A DNA stretch of 64,000 nucleotides from Bacteroidia bacterium 43-41. GTDB taxonomy: Bacteria > Bacteroidota > Bacteroidia > Bacteroidales > Dysgonomonadaceae. This document shows, piece after piece, positions 18,525-26,854 of this stretch. Every line of letters starts with the position of its first letter. Position 1 is the stretch's first letter. A program made the translations under genes and the position numbers. The notes under the pieces were generated by a model that made no database searches, was not told the DNA's origin, and saw only the letters and a list, made by a program, of their open reading frames with translations. The stretch lies in the NCBI GenBank assembly GCA_001898165.1, contig MKTD01000028.1:186001-250000 (forward strand), written 5' to 3'.

Positions 18525-18606
18525 AAACTGCTTTTCGGTCTTTTATCTTTCCCATTCCTGTTTCAGGAAGCGGTTTATTGTGTCTTTATTTCCCCCGAAA
18601 GATCAG

Positions 18607-18670
18607 GGAACTGTTTAAACTTGTTTTAGGCGAAGCTCTTTTTTACTTCTTTTGAAATTTAAACAGTTTC
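18607..18670. repeat. Short inverted-repeat element, related to the MITE-like family
   Basis: GGAACTGTTTAAACTT (18607-18622) is an inverted copy, with two mismatches, of AAATTTAAACAGTTTC (18655-18670). The termini resemble the AGAAACTGTTT ends of the larger repeats at 26.7, 50.2 and 58.2 kb, and the right end closely matches a segment inside the 58.2-kb copy (AGAAACCGTTTAAATTTC, 58235-58252). It occupies the otherwise gene-free clpX-recQ gap (18525-18836), which also holds the recQ promoter box; I see nothing else in that gap. Confidence 0.55.
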
Positions 18671-18759
18671 TAATATCAAAATTTGTATATTCGGTTTTTA
18701 TTCATTAATATTGGTTTTATTTTTAAATTGGAATTGTTTTTAAATATAAAATACTTTCT

Positions 18760-18767
18760 TACATTTG
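18760..18767 (+). promoter_or_regulatory. -7 box of recQ
   Basis: TACATTTG fits TAnnTTTG, 69 bases before the recQ ATG; a TTG lies 23 bases further upstream. Confidence 0.55.
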
Positions 18768-18836
18768 CATTATTCCATTTGCATTGCACGAAATTGCACG
18801 AAAATATTTTTTAAGTTTGTGGCGTAAATTGCTCTT

Positions 18837-21038
18837 ATGGAAAAACAAGAAACTCTATACAAGGAATTAAAGAAATATTTCGGGTTCGACACCTTTAAAG
18901 GAAATCAAAAAGCCATTATAGAGAGTGTCCTATCCGGAAAAGATACTTTTGTATTGATGCCTACAGGCGGCGGAAAATCACTTTGTTACCAGCTGCCGGC
19001 ATTGATTTCCGAAGGTACGGCAATCATCATCTCGCCACTTATCGCACTGATGAAAAATCAGGTAGATGCTATGCGGAATTTCAGCGAGGATGACGGCGTT
19101 GCGCATTTTCTGAACTCTTCGTTGAACAAACAGGAAATTGAGAAAGTAAAACAGGATATCGTTTCGGGTAAGACTAAATTACTGTACGTTGCTCCCGAAT
19201 CACTCACCAAGATGGAGAATATCGATTTTCTCCAAAACGTGCCCATCTCTTTTTATGCGGTGGACGAAGCGCACTGTATATCGGAATGGGGGCATGATTT
19301 CCGTCCCGAATACCGGCGCATAAAGCCTATTATCAACGAGATAGGACCAAGACCGGTAATTGCCTTGACAGCGACGGCCACACCCAAGGTGCAGCACGAT
19401 ATTCAGAAAACATTGGGGATGTTGGATGCAGCAGTTTTTAAATCATCATTCAACCGATCCAATTTATACTACGAGGTAAGAAAAAAGACCGATAAGGTAG
19501 ATGAAGAAATCATAAAATACATCTTGTCACAAGGCACAAAATCAGGAATTGTTTATTGCCTGAGCCGTAAAAAAGTAGATGACTTTTCGCTGATACTGCA
19601 AGCCAACGATATACGGGCCTTGCCCTATCACGCCGGGATGGATGCTGCCACCCGAAGCGCTAATCAAGATGCGTTCCTGATGGAACAGGCAGAAGTGATT
19701 GTCGCTACTATTGCCTTCGGGATGGGAATTGACAAACCCGATGTGCGCTATGTGATCCATTATGACATTCCCAAAAGTCTCGAAGGGTATTACCAGGAAA
19801 CCGGCCGTTCGGGACGCGACGGAGGCGAAGGCAAATGCATCGCTTTCTATTCCAAGAAAGATTTACAAAAACTGGAACGTTTTATGCAGGGTAAGCCTGT
19901 TTCCGAACAGGAGATCGGGAAACAACTGCTGTTAGAGACAGCCGCCTATGCCGAGACTTCCGTTTGCCGGAGAAAAATGCTTTTGCATTACTTCGGCGAA
20001 GATTATAACGAACCAAATTGTGGAAATTGCGATAATTGTTTAAATCCAAAAATAAAAGTGGAAGCTAAAGAATTACTTGTAACCGTTTTAGAGGCGATCT
20101 CTGTGCTGAAGGAAAAGCATAAAGCCGATTATTTGATCAATTTTTTACTCGGAAAAGAAACATCCGAGATAGAAACATTTGAACACAACGAACTGGAAGA
20201 GTTCGGTTCAGGCTCGGATGAGGAAGAGAGCACTTGGGAAACGGTTATCCGTCAGGCACTGCTTGACAATTATTTAAAGAAGGACATCGAGAACTACGGA
20301 ATTCTTAAGATCACAAAAAAAGGAAAAGAATTCCTGAAAAAACCCGTTTCATTCAAGATCACGAAAGAAGATTACGAAGATGAAACCGATATTGAAGAAC
20401 TCGAATCTGAAGAAGGTGTAATCACATCGGGCGGAGGAAACTCCGGAGCGGCCGATCCGGCATTGTTCTCGATGATGAAAGATTTAAGGAAGAAAATATC
20501 CAAAAAACTCAACGTTCCGCCATATGTCATATTTCAGCCCGCATCACTGGAAGCCATGGCCACTTCATACCCTGTTACGCTGGAAGAACTGCAAAATATT
20601 CCGGGCGTAGGAGCAGGAAAAGCAAAACGTTATGGACAAGAGTTTATTGAACTCATCAAAAAGCATGTAGAGGAAAACGAAATCATTCGTCCCGAAGATT
20701 TGCGGGTTAAGACCGTAGCTAATAAATCGAAGCTCAAGGTTTCTATCGTACAGGCTATCGACAGAAAAGTTGCCCTTGACGACTTGGCTGAATCTAAAGG
20801 AATAGATTTCAACGAGATGCTTTCGGAAGTAGAAGCTATTGTCTATTCGGGCACAAAAATAAACATCAACTATTTTCTCGAAGAGGTGATGGATGCGGAT
20901 ACGGTTAAAGACATCTACGAATATTTCCGGGAAGCCGAAACCGATAATCTGGATAAAGCCATGGACGAGCTTTCCGATTATACCGAAACGGAAATCCGTC
21001 TGGTTCGTATCAAGTTTTTCTCCGAAATGGCGAATTAA
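18837..21038 (+). CDS. recQ: RecQ DNA helicase
   Basis: The 733-residue 3'-5' helicase has Walker A LMPTGGGKSLCYQLPAL (about residue 40), the DEAH box YAVDEAHCISEWGHDFRPEYR, the conserved VIVATIAFGMGIDKPDVR and QETGRSGRDG motifs, and the RQC zinc site with Cys in CRRKML and CGNCDNC (about residues 380-400). An HRDC domain follows at about 541-611 (LRKKISKKLNVPPYVIF). The last 110 residues form an extra helical domain, making it longer than E. coli RecQ (about 610 residues), which is usual in Bacteroidetes and Firmicutes. It acts in recombination and fork repair. The dxs gene follows after 64 bases. Confidence 0.95.
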   Translation: MEKQETLYKELKKYFGFDTFKGNQKAIIESVLSGKDTFVLMPTGGGKSLCYQLPALISEGTAIIISPLIALMKNQVDAMRNFSEDDGVAHFLNSSLNKQEIEKVKQDIVSGKTKLLYVAPESLTKMENIDFLQNVPISFYAVDEAHCISEWGHDFRPEYRRIKPIINEIGPRPVIALTATATPKVQHDIQKTLGMLDAAVFKSSFNRSNLYYEVRKKTDKVDEEIIKYILSQGTKSGIVYCLSRKKVDDFSLILQANDIRALPYHAGMDAATRSANQDAFLMEQAEVIVATIAFGMGIDKPDVRYVIHYDIPKSLEGYYQETGRSGRDGGEGKCIAFYSKKDLQKLERFMQGKPVSEQEIGKQLLLETAAYAETSVCRRKMLLHYFGEDYNEPNCGNCDNCLNPKIKVEAKELLVTVLEAISVLKEKHKADYLINFLLGKETSEIETFEHNELEEFGSGSDEEESTWETVIRQALLDNYLKKDIENYGILKITKKGKEFLKKPVSFKITKEDYEDETDIEELESEEGVITSGGGNSGAADPALFSMMKDLRKKISKKLNVPPYVIFQPASLEAMATSYPVTLEELQNIPGVGAGKAKRYGQEFIELIKKHVEENEIIRPEDLRVKTVANKSKLKVSIVQAIDRKVALDDLAESKGIDFNEMLSEVEAIVYSGTKININYFLEEVMDADTVKDIYEYFREAETDNLDKAMDELSDYTETEIRLVRIKFFSEMAN

Positions 21039-21102
21039 CATTTCACAATGAACTATCGAACCCGGTCCTTCGTTTATCAAAAACGAAGAAAAAACAAAAG
21101 GA

Positions 21103-23064
21103 ATGATATATTTACAAAAGATAAATAGCCCGGCTGACCTGAAAAAATTCAATATAGAACAACTAGAACAAGTCTGCAAAGATTTGAGAGAATTCATTAT
21201 TGAGCAGCTGTCTCACAATCCCGGACATTTTGCGTCGAGTTTAGGTACCGTTGAACTTACTGTCGCGCTTCACTATTTATATAACACTCCGTACGACAAG
21301 CTGGTCTGGGACGTTGGCCATCAGGCCTACGGACACAAAATCCTTACGGGGCGGCGTGATGTTTTCCATACGAACCGCAAACTGGGAGGCCTTTCGGGCT
21401 TCACCAATCCACAGGAAAGCGAATACGATACTTTTGTTGCCGGACACGCCTCCACCTCCATTTCCGCCGCATTGGGAATGGCCGTTGCCGCATCGCTCAA
21501 CGGCGAAGAAGACCGCCATGTAGTAGCCATTATCGGCGACGGGGCCATGACCGGAGGCTTGGCTTACGAAGGACTGAACAACGTATGTTCACAACCAAAC
21601 AACCTGCTTATCATCCTCAACAACAACGATATGTCTATTGACAGTAATGTGGGTGGAATTCAGGATTATCTGGTTAAAATGACCACCTCTTCCAAGTACA
21701 ATAAAATGCGGAACACGGTTTATCAGTCCATCAAAAGTAAAAATCTCATCACGGAAGAGAAGAAAAACATTGTACTCCGCTTCAACAACAGCATAAAATC
21801 GCTTATTACCCAACAGCAAAATTTGTTCGAAGGGTTCAATATCCGATATTTTGGTCCCATTGACGGGCACGATTTACCGGGGCTTATCCGTGTTCTGCGT
21901 AACATCAGGGATATGAAAGGCCCTAAACTGCTTCATATCAAAACCGTCAAGGGAAAAGGGTTTAAGCCCGCTGAAAAAGCCGCTACCATCTGGCACGCCC
22001 CCGGGTTATTCGATAAAGATACAGGGGAACGGATCATAAGAAACAGAATAGATCAGCCGCAACTCTATCAGGATGTTTTCGGACATACATTGGTGGAACT
22101 TGCCGAAAAAAACCAGAAAATAGTCGGGATTACGCCGGCTATGCCTACGGGCTGTTCCATGACGTATATGATGCATAAATTTCCGGGCAGGGCTTTTGAT
22201 GTGGGAATTGCTGAAGCACATGCCGTTACTTTCTCTGCCGGACTGGCAAAAGAGGGTTTCATCCCGTTTTGCAATATCTACTCATCGTTCATGCAAAGGG
22301 CTTATGACCAAGTCATCCACGATGTGGCGCTGCAAAAGCTCAAGGTTATTATGTGCCTCGACAGGGCCGGTTTGGTAGGCGAAGACGGGCCAACGCATCA
22401 CGGGGTATTCGATCTGGCCTATTTACGACCCATTCCCAACCTGGTTATTTCGGCGCCTTTCAATGAACATGATCTCCGCAACCTGATGTACACAGCCGTT
22501 TATGGCAACGATGGCCCGTTTGTGATCAGGTATCCGCGCGGACAGGGCGAGATGATTGATTGGCGGAACCAACCGCAGCTTATCCCGATAGGAAAAGGGA
22601 AAAAACTGAAAAAAGGAAAAGATATCGCCCTGCTTTCCATCGGAGCCATTGGCAATACTGCTGTAAAAGCCATCGCACGGGCAGAAGAAATGGGAATTAG
22701 CGTGGCGCACTACGATATGCTTTTCCTGAAACCCATAGATACAGAGATGTTGAGTAAGGTTGCAAAAAAATTCAAGTACATCATTACGCTTGAAAACGGA
22801 GTAATAAAAGGCGGAATGGGAAGTGCCGTAATAGAATTTTTAGCCGATAACGGCTTTACCAATAACAGGATTTTCAGAATTGGTATAAAAGATGAGTTTA
22901 TTACTCACGGGGCAATAAAAGAGTTGCAGAAAGTAGCCAAAATTGATGAAGATAGTATTTTACAAAAAATTATTGAGGCATACGAATTAAAAAAACAAGA
23001 ACAAAAAGAAAATCAAAACGAAGCTATTGTTATCATTCAAGAACAAAACAACTTGAGGGATTAG
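21103..23064 (+). CDS. dxs: 1-deoxy-D-xylulose-5-phosphate synthase
   Basis: The 653-residue thiamine-diphosphate enzyme condenses pyruvate and glyceraldehyde-3-phosphate in the first step of the MEP isoprenoid pathway. Landmarks include [17 protein letters not shown], the TPP/Mg motif [16 protein letters not shown], the transketolase-type [15 protein letters not shown] (with the conserved glutamate and histidines) and the C-terminal THGAIKEL domain. The central insert [16 protein letters not shown] is canonical. It lies between recQ and trkA and is 57 bases from the latter. Its need for TPP fits the thiamine salvage genes at 31.8-34.8 kb. Confidence 0.96.
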   Translation: MIYLQKINSPADLKKFNIEQLEQVCKDLREFIIEQLSHNPGHFASSLGTVELTVALHYLYNTPYDKLVWDVGHQAYGHKILTGRRDVFHTNRKLGGLSGFTNPQESEYDTFVAGHASTSISAALGMAVAASLNGEEDRHVVAIIGDGAMTGGLAYEGLNNVCSQPNNLLIILNNNDMSIDSNVGGIQDYLVKMTTSSKYNKMRNTVYQSIKSKNLITEEKKNIVLRFNNSIKSLITQQQNLFEGFNIRYFGPIDGHDLPGLIRVLRNIRDMKGPKLLHIKTVKGKGFKPAEKAATIWHAPGLFDKDTGERIIRNRIDQPQLYQDVFGHTLVELAEKNQKIVGITPAMPTGCSMTYMMHKFPGRAFDVGIAEAHAVTFSAGLAKEGFIPFCNIYSSFMQRAYDQVIHDVALQKLKVIMCLDRAGLVGEDGPTHHGVFDLAYLRPIPNLVISAPFNEHDLRNLMYTAVYGNDGPFVIRYPRGQGEMIDWRNQPQLIPIGKGKKLKKGKDIALLSIGAIGNTAVKAIARAEEMGISVAHYDMLFLKPIDTEMLSKVAKKFKYIITLENGVIKGGMGSAVIEFLADNGFTNNRIFRIGIKDEFITHGAIKELQKVAKIDEDSILQKIIEAYELKKQEQKENQNEAIVIIQEQNNLRD

Positions 23065-23120
23065 AAACAAAATAACGGCGTTTGGTGTTGTTCATGGGAA
23101 ATTGTAATAAACCATAACTG

Positions 23121-24458
23121 ATGAAAATATTAATAGCAGGAGCAGGGGAAGTAGGCACCCATCTGGCAAAATTGCTCGGGCAGGAAAATCACGATATCAC
23201 ATTGATGGACAGTAGCAAAGAGCGATTGATGGCCGTTCGCGATAACGCTGAGTTGTTGACTTTCGTAGGAAACTGTACATCGCTGAAAGACCTTACGGAA
23301 GCCGGTGTTACCGATTCAGACCTCTTTATCGGCGTTACCCCCGAAGAATCCAAGAACATCAATGCGTGCATGCTTGCCGCCAACCTAGGCGTCAAAAAAA
23401 CGCTGGCCAGAATTGATAATTACGAATACCTTCTGCCAAAAAACGTAGAGTTTTTTGATAAATTAGGTATTCACTCCATGATTTATCCCGAGATGATGGC
23501 CGCACGCGAAATAGTCTCTTCGCTCAAAACTCCCTGGACAAGAGTTTGGTGGGAGTTATCGAACGGCTCCATCATTCTTACCGCTGCCAAAATAAGGGCG
23601 AACGCGCCTATTGTCAACTGGTACCTGCGCGAACTTCCAAACGTGGGCAAGAAATTTCACATCGTGGTTATAAAACGTGGAAATCAAACGCTGATCCCAA
23701 AAGGAAGCGATCAGATTTTACCAAACGATATTCTCTATTTCACTACGTTAAGAAAAAATCTGGATGAAATGCCTACTATCATGGGAAAAACATCGTTCGA
23801 AACCAAAAATGTGATGTTTATGGGCGGGAGCAGGATTACCATGCGGGCTGTGCAATATCTGCCATCAAACATAAACATAAAAATTATCGAGCAAAACCGG
23901 GAAAGGGCGGAAAAACTCGTTGAAATTTCTCCGTCGAACGTAACCATATTTCTGGGTGATGCACGCGATGCGGAGCTATTACTCAGCGAAGGGATCTCCG
24001 AAATGGATGCTTTTGTTGCGCTTACCGGAAATTCCGAAGCCAACATACTCGGCTGTATGATGGCAAAACAATACGGGGTTAAAAAGACCATTGCCGAAGT
24101 AGAAAATATAGACTATATACCTATGGCCGAACGTTTCGACATTGGTACCGTAATCAACAAAAAACTACTGGCCGCCAGCAAGATATACGAACTTCTTCTC
24201 AAAGCCGATGCCTCAAACATAAAGTGCCTCACTTTCTCGAATGCTAACGTTGGGGAGGTCATTGCGAAACCTAACTCAAAGGTCACCAAAAAACTGATTA
24301 AAAACTTAAATTTACCTTCCGATATGACCCTCGGTGCGCTTATCAGAAACGGGGAACCGATGCTTGTTGACGGTGACACGCTTATTGAGCCTTACGATCA
24401 GGTAATGGTGTTCTTTATGAATACATCATTAAAAAGCATAGAGAGCTTCTTCAATTGA
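23121..24458 (+). CDS. trkA: Trk potassium-uptake regulatory subunit TrkA
   Basis: The 445-residue cytoplasmic NAD(H)/nucleotide-binding gating subunit has two RCK modules. The first Rossmann motif is ILIAGAGEVGTHLAKLL (residues 3-19) with the acidic DSSKERL end of strand two; the second begins near residue 231 (VMFMGGSRITMRAVQYL), where the glycine pattern is loosened. Two RCK-C domains follow each Rossmann unit. TrkA controls the TrkH channel. In many Bacteroidales trkH follows directly; here the next gene is a convergent CoA-transferase, so trkH must lie elsewhere. Confidence 0.94.
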   Translation: MKILIAGAGEVGTHLAKLLGQENHDITLMDSSKERLMAVRDNAELLTFVGNCTSLKDLTEAGVTDSDLFIGVTPEESKNINACMLAANLGVKKTLARIDNYEYLLPKNVEFFDKLGIHSMIYPEMMAAREIVSSLKTPWTRVWWELSNGSIILTAAKIRANAPIVNWYLRELPNVGKKFHIVVIKRGNQTLIPKGSDQILPNDILYFTTLRKNLDEMPTIMGKTSFETKNVMFMGGSRITMRAVQYLPSNINIKIIEQNRERAEKLVEISPSNVTIFLGDARDAELLLSEGISEMDAFVALTGNSEANILGCMMAKQYGVKKTIAEVENIDYIPMAERFDIGTVINKKLLAASKIYELLLKADASNIKCLTFSNANVGEVIAKPNSKVTKKLIKNLNLPSDMTLGALIRNGEPMLVDGDTLIEPYDQVMVFFMNTSLKSIESFFN

Positions 24459-24470
24459 TATTTTCAAAAG

Positions 24471-24497
24471 CGGGATGACTGCCAATCAGTCATCCCG
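24471..24497. terminator. Bidirectional hairpin between converging trkA and CoA-transferase genes
   Basis: An 11-bp perfect stem CGGGATGACTG/CAGTCATCCCG with a 5-base loop lies 12 bases after the trkA stop. The following sequence is only moderately T-rich in each direction, so it is a likely but not classic terminator for both genes. Confidence 0.65.
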
Positions 24498-24562
24498 GCT
24501 ATAAAAATCACTCAACTTTCGCATGTATCAACTACTCATAAATACAGCGAAACTTTAAAAAA

Positions 24563-26065
24563 TCACTTCCTGAATTTCGAAAAATCGGCATTGATCATGT
24601 CTCCGGTTTCCATAAATGCTTTATGAAATTCGAAGCACGCGTATAAATTCTGCGGCGTATGCCCTTTTTTGGTCAGGCTAAGATAGTCGTGCAACAACGG
24701 ACGATAGTCAGGATGCGCACAATTCTCAATGATCTCTTCGGCACGTGCATAGGTTCCCTTACCGCGCAAATCGGCAACACCATACTCCGATACAATTACC
24801 TTTACAGAGTGTTCGCTATGGTCTTCGTGAGCCACTTTCGGAACGATGGCGCTTATTTTTCCACCTTTTGCAGTAGATGGGGTTAAGAAAACAGAGATAT
24901 ATGCGCTTCTGGTGAAATCACCCGAGCCACCAATTCCGTTCATCATCATATTGCCCATCACGTGGGTAGAGTTGATGTTTCCGAAGATATCTGCTTCGAG
25001 AGCCGTATTCACGCCAATAACTCCCAAACGGCGCACAAGTCCCGGATTGTTGGAAATTTCCGACGGGCGAAGCACGAGTTTATTCTTGAAGAAATCCAAA
25101 TCGCGATAAAAGCGCTCCATGGCTTCGTTACTTAACGTAAGCGAACAACCGCTGGCGAAAGAGATGTGCCCCTTCTGCATCATGTCCAATACCGCGTCCT
25201 GAATAACCTCGGTATATACTTCGAAACGGGGAATATCCTTATTCTGTGCCATGGACGCAAGAACGGCATTGGCAATATTTCCCACACCCGACTGAATGGG
25301 CAGGAAAGTGGGCGGGATATGCCCTTTTTTCAATTCCGAAACGAAAAAGTTAGATACATTCTCTCCGATTTTTGCCGTGATCTCGTCAACAGGTGCAAAT
25401 CCGCTGCCTTCGTTCTCTTCACTGGTCTTAACCACATATATTTTTGCCGGATCAACTTTCACGTATTCCAACCCAACACGTCCCTGTACTTCAAAAATAT
25501 TTATATGCCGGCGTTTTGGAGGATCCTGAAGTTCATATAAATCATGTACTCCGCGCATTTTGGCGGGTACCTTGTCGTTAAGTTCAACAATCACTATTTT
25601 TGCTAAACGGCAAATAGTGGGCATAATTCCAACACCGCTGGTGGGAACTATCTCCCCCGAATCGGTAACTTCACAAGCTTCCACAATGGCAACATCAACG
25701 CCGCCTAAAAATCCGTAACGGATTTCCTGTGCCACTTGCGATAAGTGCATATCAAAATACTGTACCGGTTCATGCTGCACGGCATTAATGGCATTGCGCA
25801 TATCTTTGTTAGTCTGGTACGGTGTGCGGAACTTTACCGCATTGGCGCGGGCCAGGCTGCCGTCGATAGAATCGCCGGTTGAAGCGCCGGTAAACATACC
25901 GATCTTGAACGGATTGCCTTTGGCGTGCTCTTCTTCGGCACGTTTTGCAATTTCAACCGGAACCACTTTGGGGCATCCGGCATGTGTAAAGCCGCTGAAA
26001 CCCACATTGTCATTGTGGTTGACAAGCGCAGCAGCTTCTTTCGCTGTTACATAAGTAAGACCCAT
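24563..26065 (-). CDS. Acetyl-CoA hydrolase/transferase family (probably succinyl-CoA:acetate CoA-transferase)
   Basis: The 500-residue family I CoA-transferase exchanges CoA between acyl groups; acetate and succinate are the usual substrates of close relatives of AarC/Cat1 type. The glutamate that forms the glutamyl-CoA thioester is in FEVYTEVIQDAVLDMM (about residues 288-303). Family motifs GFSGFTHAGCPKVVP, FTGASTGDSIDG, GIGGSGDFTRSAY and HSVKVIVSEYGVADLRG are intact. In a fermenting anaerobe it would allow acetate formation with energy conservation via succinyl-CoA. It is a single-gene unit, converging on trkA. Choice between hydrolase and transferase cannot be settled by sequence alone. 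Confidence 0.88.
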   Translation of the reverse strand: MGLTYVTAKEAAALVNHNDNVGFSGFTHAGCPKVVPVEIAKRAEEEHAKGNPFKIGMFTGASTGDSIDGSLARANAVKFRTPYQTNKDMRNAINAVQHEPVQYFDMHLSQVAQEIRYGFLGGVDVAIVEACEVTDSGEIVPTSGVGIMPTICRLAKIVIVELNDKVPAKMRGVHDLYELQDPPKRRHINIFEVQGRVGLEYVKVDPAKIYVVKTSEENEGSGFAPVDEITAKIGENVSNFFVSELKKGHIPPTFLPIQSGVGNIANAVLASMAQNKDIPRFEVYTEVIQDAVLDMMQKGHISFASGCSLTLSNEAMERFYRDLDFFKNKLVLRPSEISNNPGLVRRLGVIGVNTALEADIFGNINSTHVMGNMMMNGIGGSGDFTRSAYISVFLTPSTAKGGKISAIVPKVAHEDHSEHSVKVIVSEYGVADLRGKGTYARAEEIIENCAHPDYRPLLHDYLSLTKKGHTPQNLYACFEFHKAFMETGDMINADFSKFRK

Positions 26066-26106
26066 AAATTCTTTTTATTTTTATTGTTATTTTTTCGATA
26101 ATACCA

Positions 26107-26523
26107 TTAGTATTTTCTGTTCAAAATCTCACTGTAAATGACTGCCTTACGAATTTCAGACTGCCCGTCTTTGCTTCTCAATTGTTCCAGAATGGGATGG
26201 ATGGTTTCCTCCACTTTCATCTCCTGGTGATTGTCGAACAACCCGGATGCGAACATGGAGCCCTTCAACGAAGATTCACCCTCAAAATTAGTTACCAGAT
26301 CCAAAGAAGACTGAAACTCCCGGTAAGTACGTCCGACAGGGTTGATGGTTGATCTTGCAAGCTGACTTTTACTCTTTACAGTTTTTGGTGTTGGCGGCGG
26401 GATTGGTTGTTTTTCAGGTTGGGTACTTTCACTTATCTTCTTTCTCTTCTTAGAATCATTAAAAATTCCAAAAACAACGAAAGCAAGCAGGAGTATTAAA
26501 TAAATGATATCGCCAAATTCCAT
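26107..26523 (-). CDS. Small single-pass membrane protein, unknown function
   Basis: The 138-residue protein starts MEFGDIIYLILLLAFVVFGI: one N-terminal transmembrane helix followed by a basic, proline-rich linker (NDSKKRKK, QPIPPPTPKTVKSK) and a soluble tail of about 80 residues ending in the conserved-looking KAVIYSEILNRKY. Base 26523 is preferred over an upstream ATG at 26550 because it puts the helix at the N-terminus. It lies 42 bases before (upstream of) the CoA-transferase start on the same strand. The transcript leader carries a promoter and terminator-like hairpin at 26588-26705, suggesting attenuation. I do not recognise the family. Confidence 0.6.
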   Translation of the reverse strand: MEFGDIIYLILLLAFVVFGIFNDSKKRKKISESTQPEKQPIPPPTPKTVKSKSQLARSTINPVGRTYREFQSSLDLVTNFEGESSLKGSMFASGLFDNHQEMKVEETIHPILEQLRSKDGQSEIRKAVIYSEILNRKY

Positions 26524-26587
26524 AAATTGATTAATTTTGCAGTCCGACAAAAGTAATCAATTTTCACGAATAAAGGAAGGGTTATTC

Positions 26588-26670
26588 AAAAAAACAGGGG
26601 CAACTTCACAGCCGCCCCTGATTGTTTAACCAAAACCTTAACTATGAAAAAATTTTTATTTTTTCGTTCG
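26588..26670 (-). ncRNA. Candidate small RNA or attenuated leader
   Basis: A consensus promoter on the minus strand (26674-26705) would start RNA near 26670. About 50 bases later comes a stem CAGGGGC/GCCCCTG (26595-26620, 12-base loop) directly followed by TTTTTTT, a textbook intrinsic terminator. The predicted RNA is about 80 nt. It either ends there as a small RNA or reads through into the membrane protein gene starting at 26523. The plus strand of this stretch holds only a 9-codon frame MKKFLFFRS. Confidence 0.5.
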
Positions 26671-26673
26671 TGA

Positions 26674-26705
26674 CAAAAGTAAAACAAGAATTTAGATTTT
26701 ACAAA
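26674..26705 (-). promoter_or_regulatory. Consensus minus-strand promoter (TTTG - 20 bp - TACTTTTG)
   Basis: On the minus strand TTTG (26705-26702) and TACTTTTG (26681-26674) are separated by exactly 20 bases, the same geometry as the tRNA-fMet promoter in this window. Confidence 0.7.
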
Positions 26706-26727
26706 TATTTTAATTTAAAATATACTA

Positions 26728-26850
26728 AGAAACTATTTTAATTTTTTTTATGTACTGTTTTTTAGTCATTTTTTTGATGGATTTGGATTTTTGTTTCGCA
26801 TCGTATAGCGGGCTATCCCGGGAATAAGAAAAAATTACAGCAAAAAAGAT
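26728..26850. repeat. MITE-like repeat, copy C (degenerate)
   Basis: Begins AGAAACTATTTTAATTTT and aligns over about 95 bases, at roughly 85 percent by eye, with the reverse complement of the copy at 50.15 kb, including the TTTATG..ACTGTTTT segment, GGATTTGGATTTT and the palindromic core GTATAGCGGGCTAT. The far end is worn (no clear right terminal repeat) and stops at the miaB start codon, so the element forms the whole immediate upstream region of miaB. Confidence 0.65.
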
Positions 26851-26854
26851 AAAA

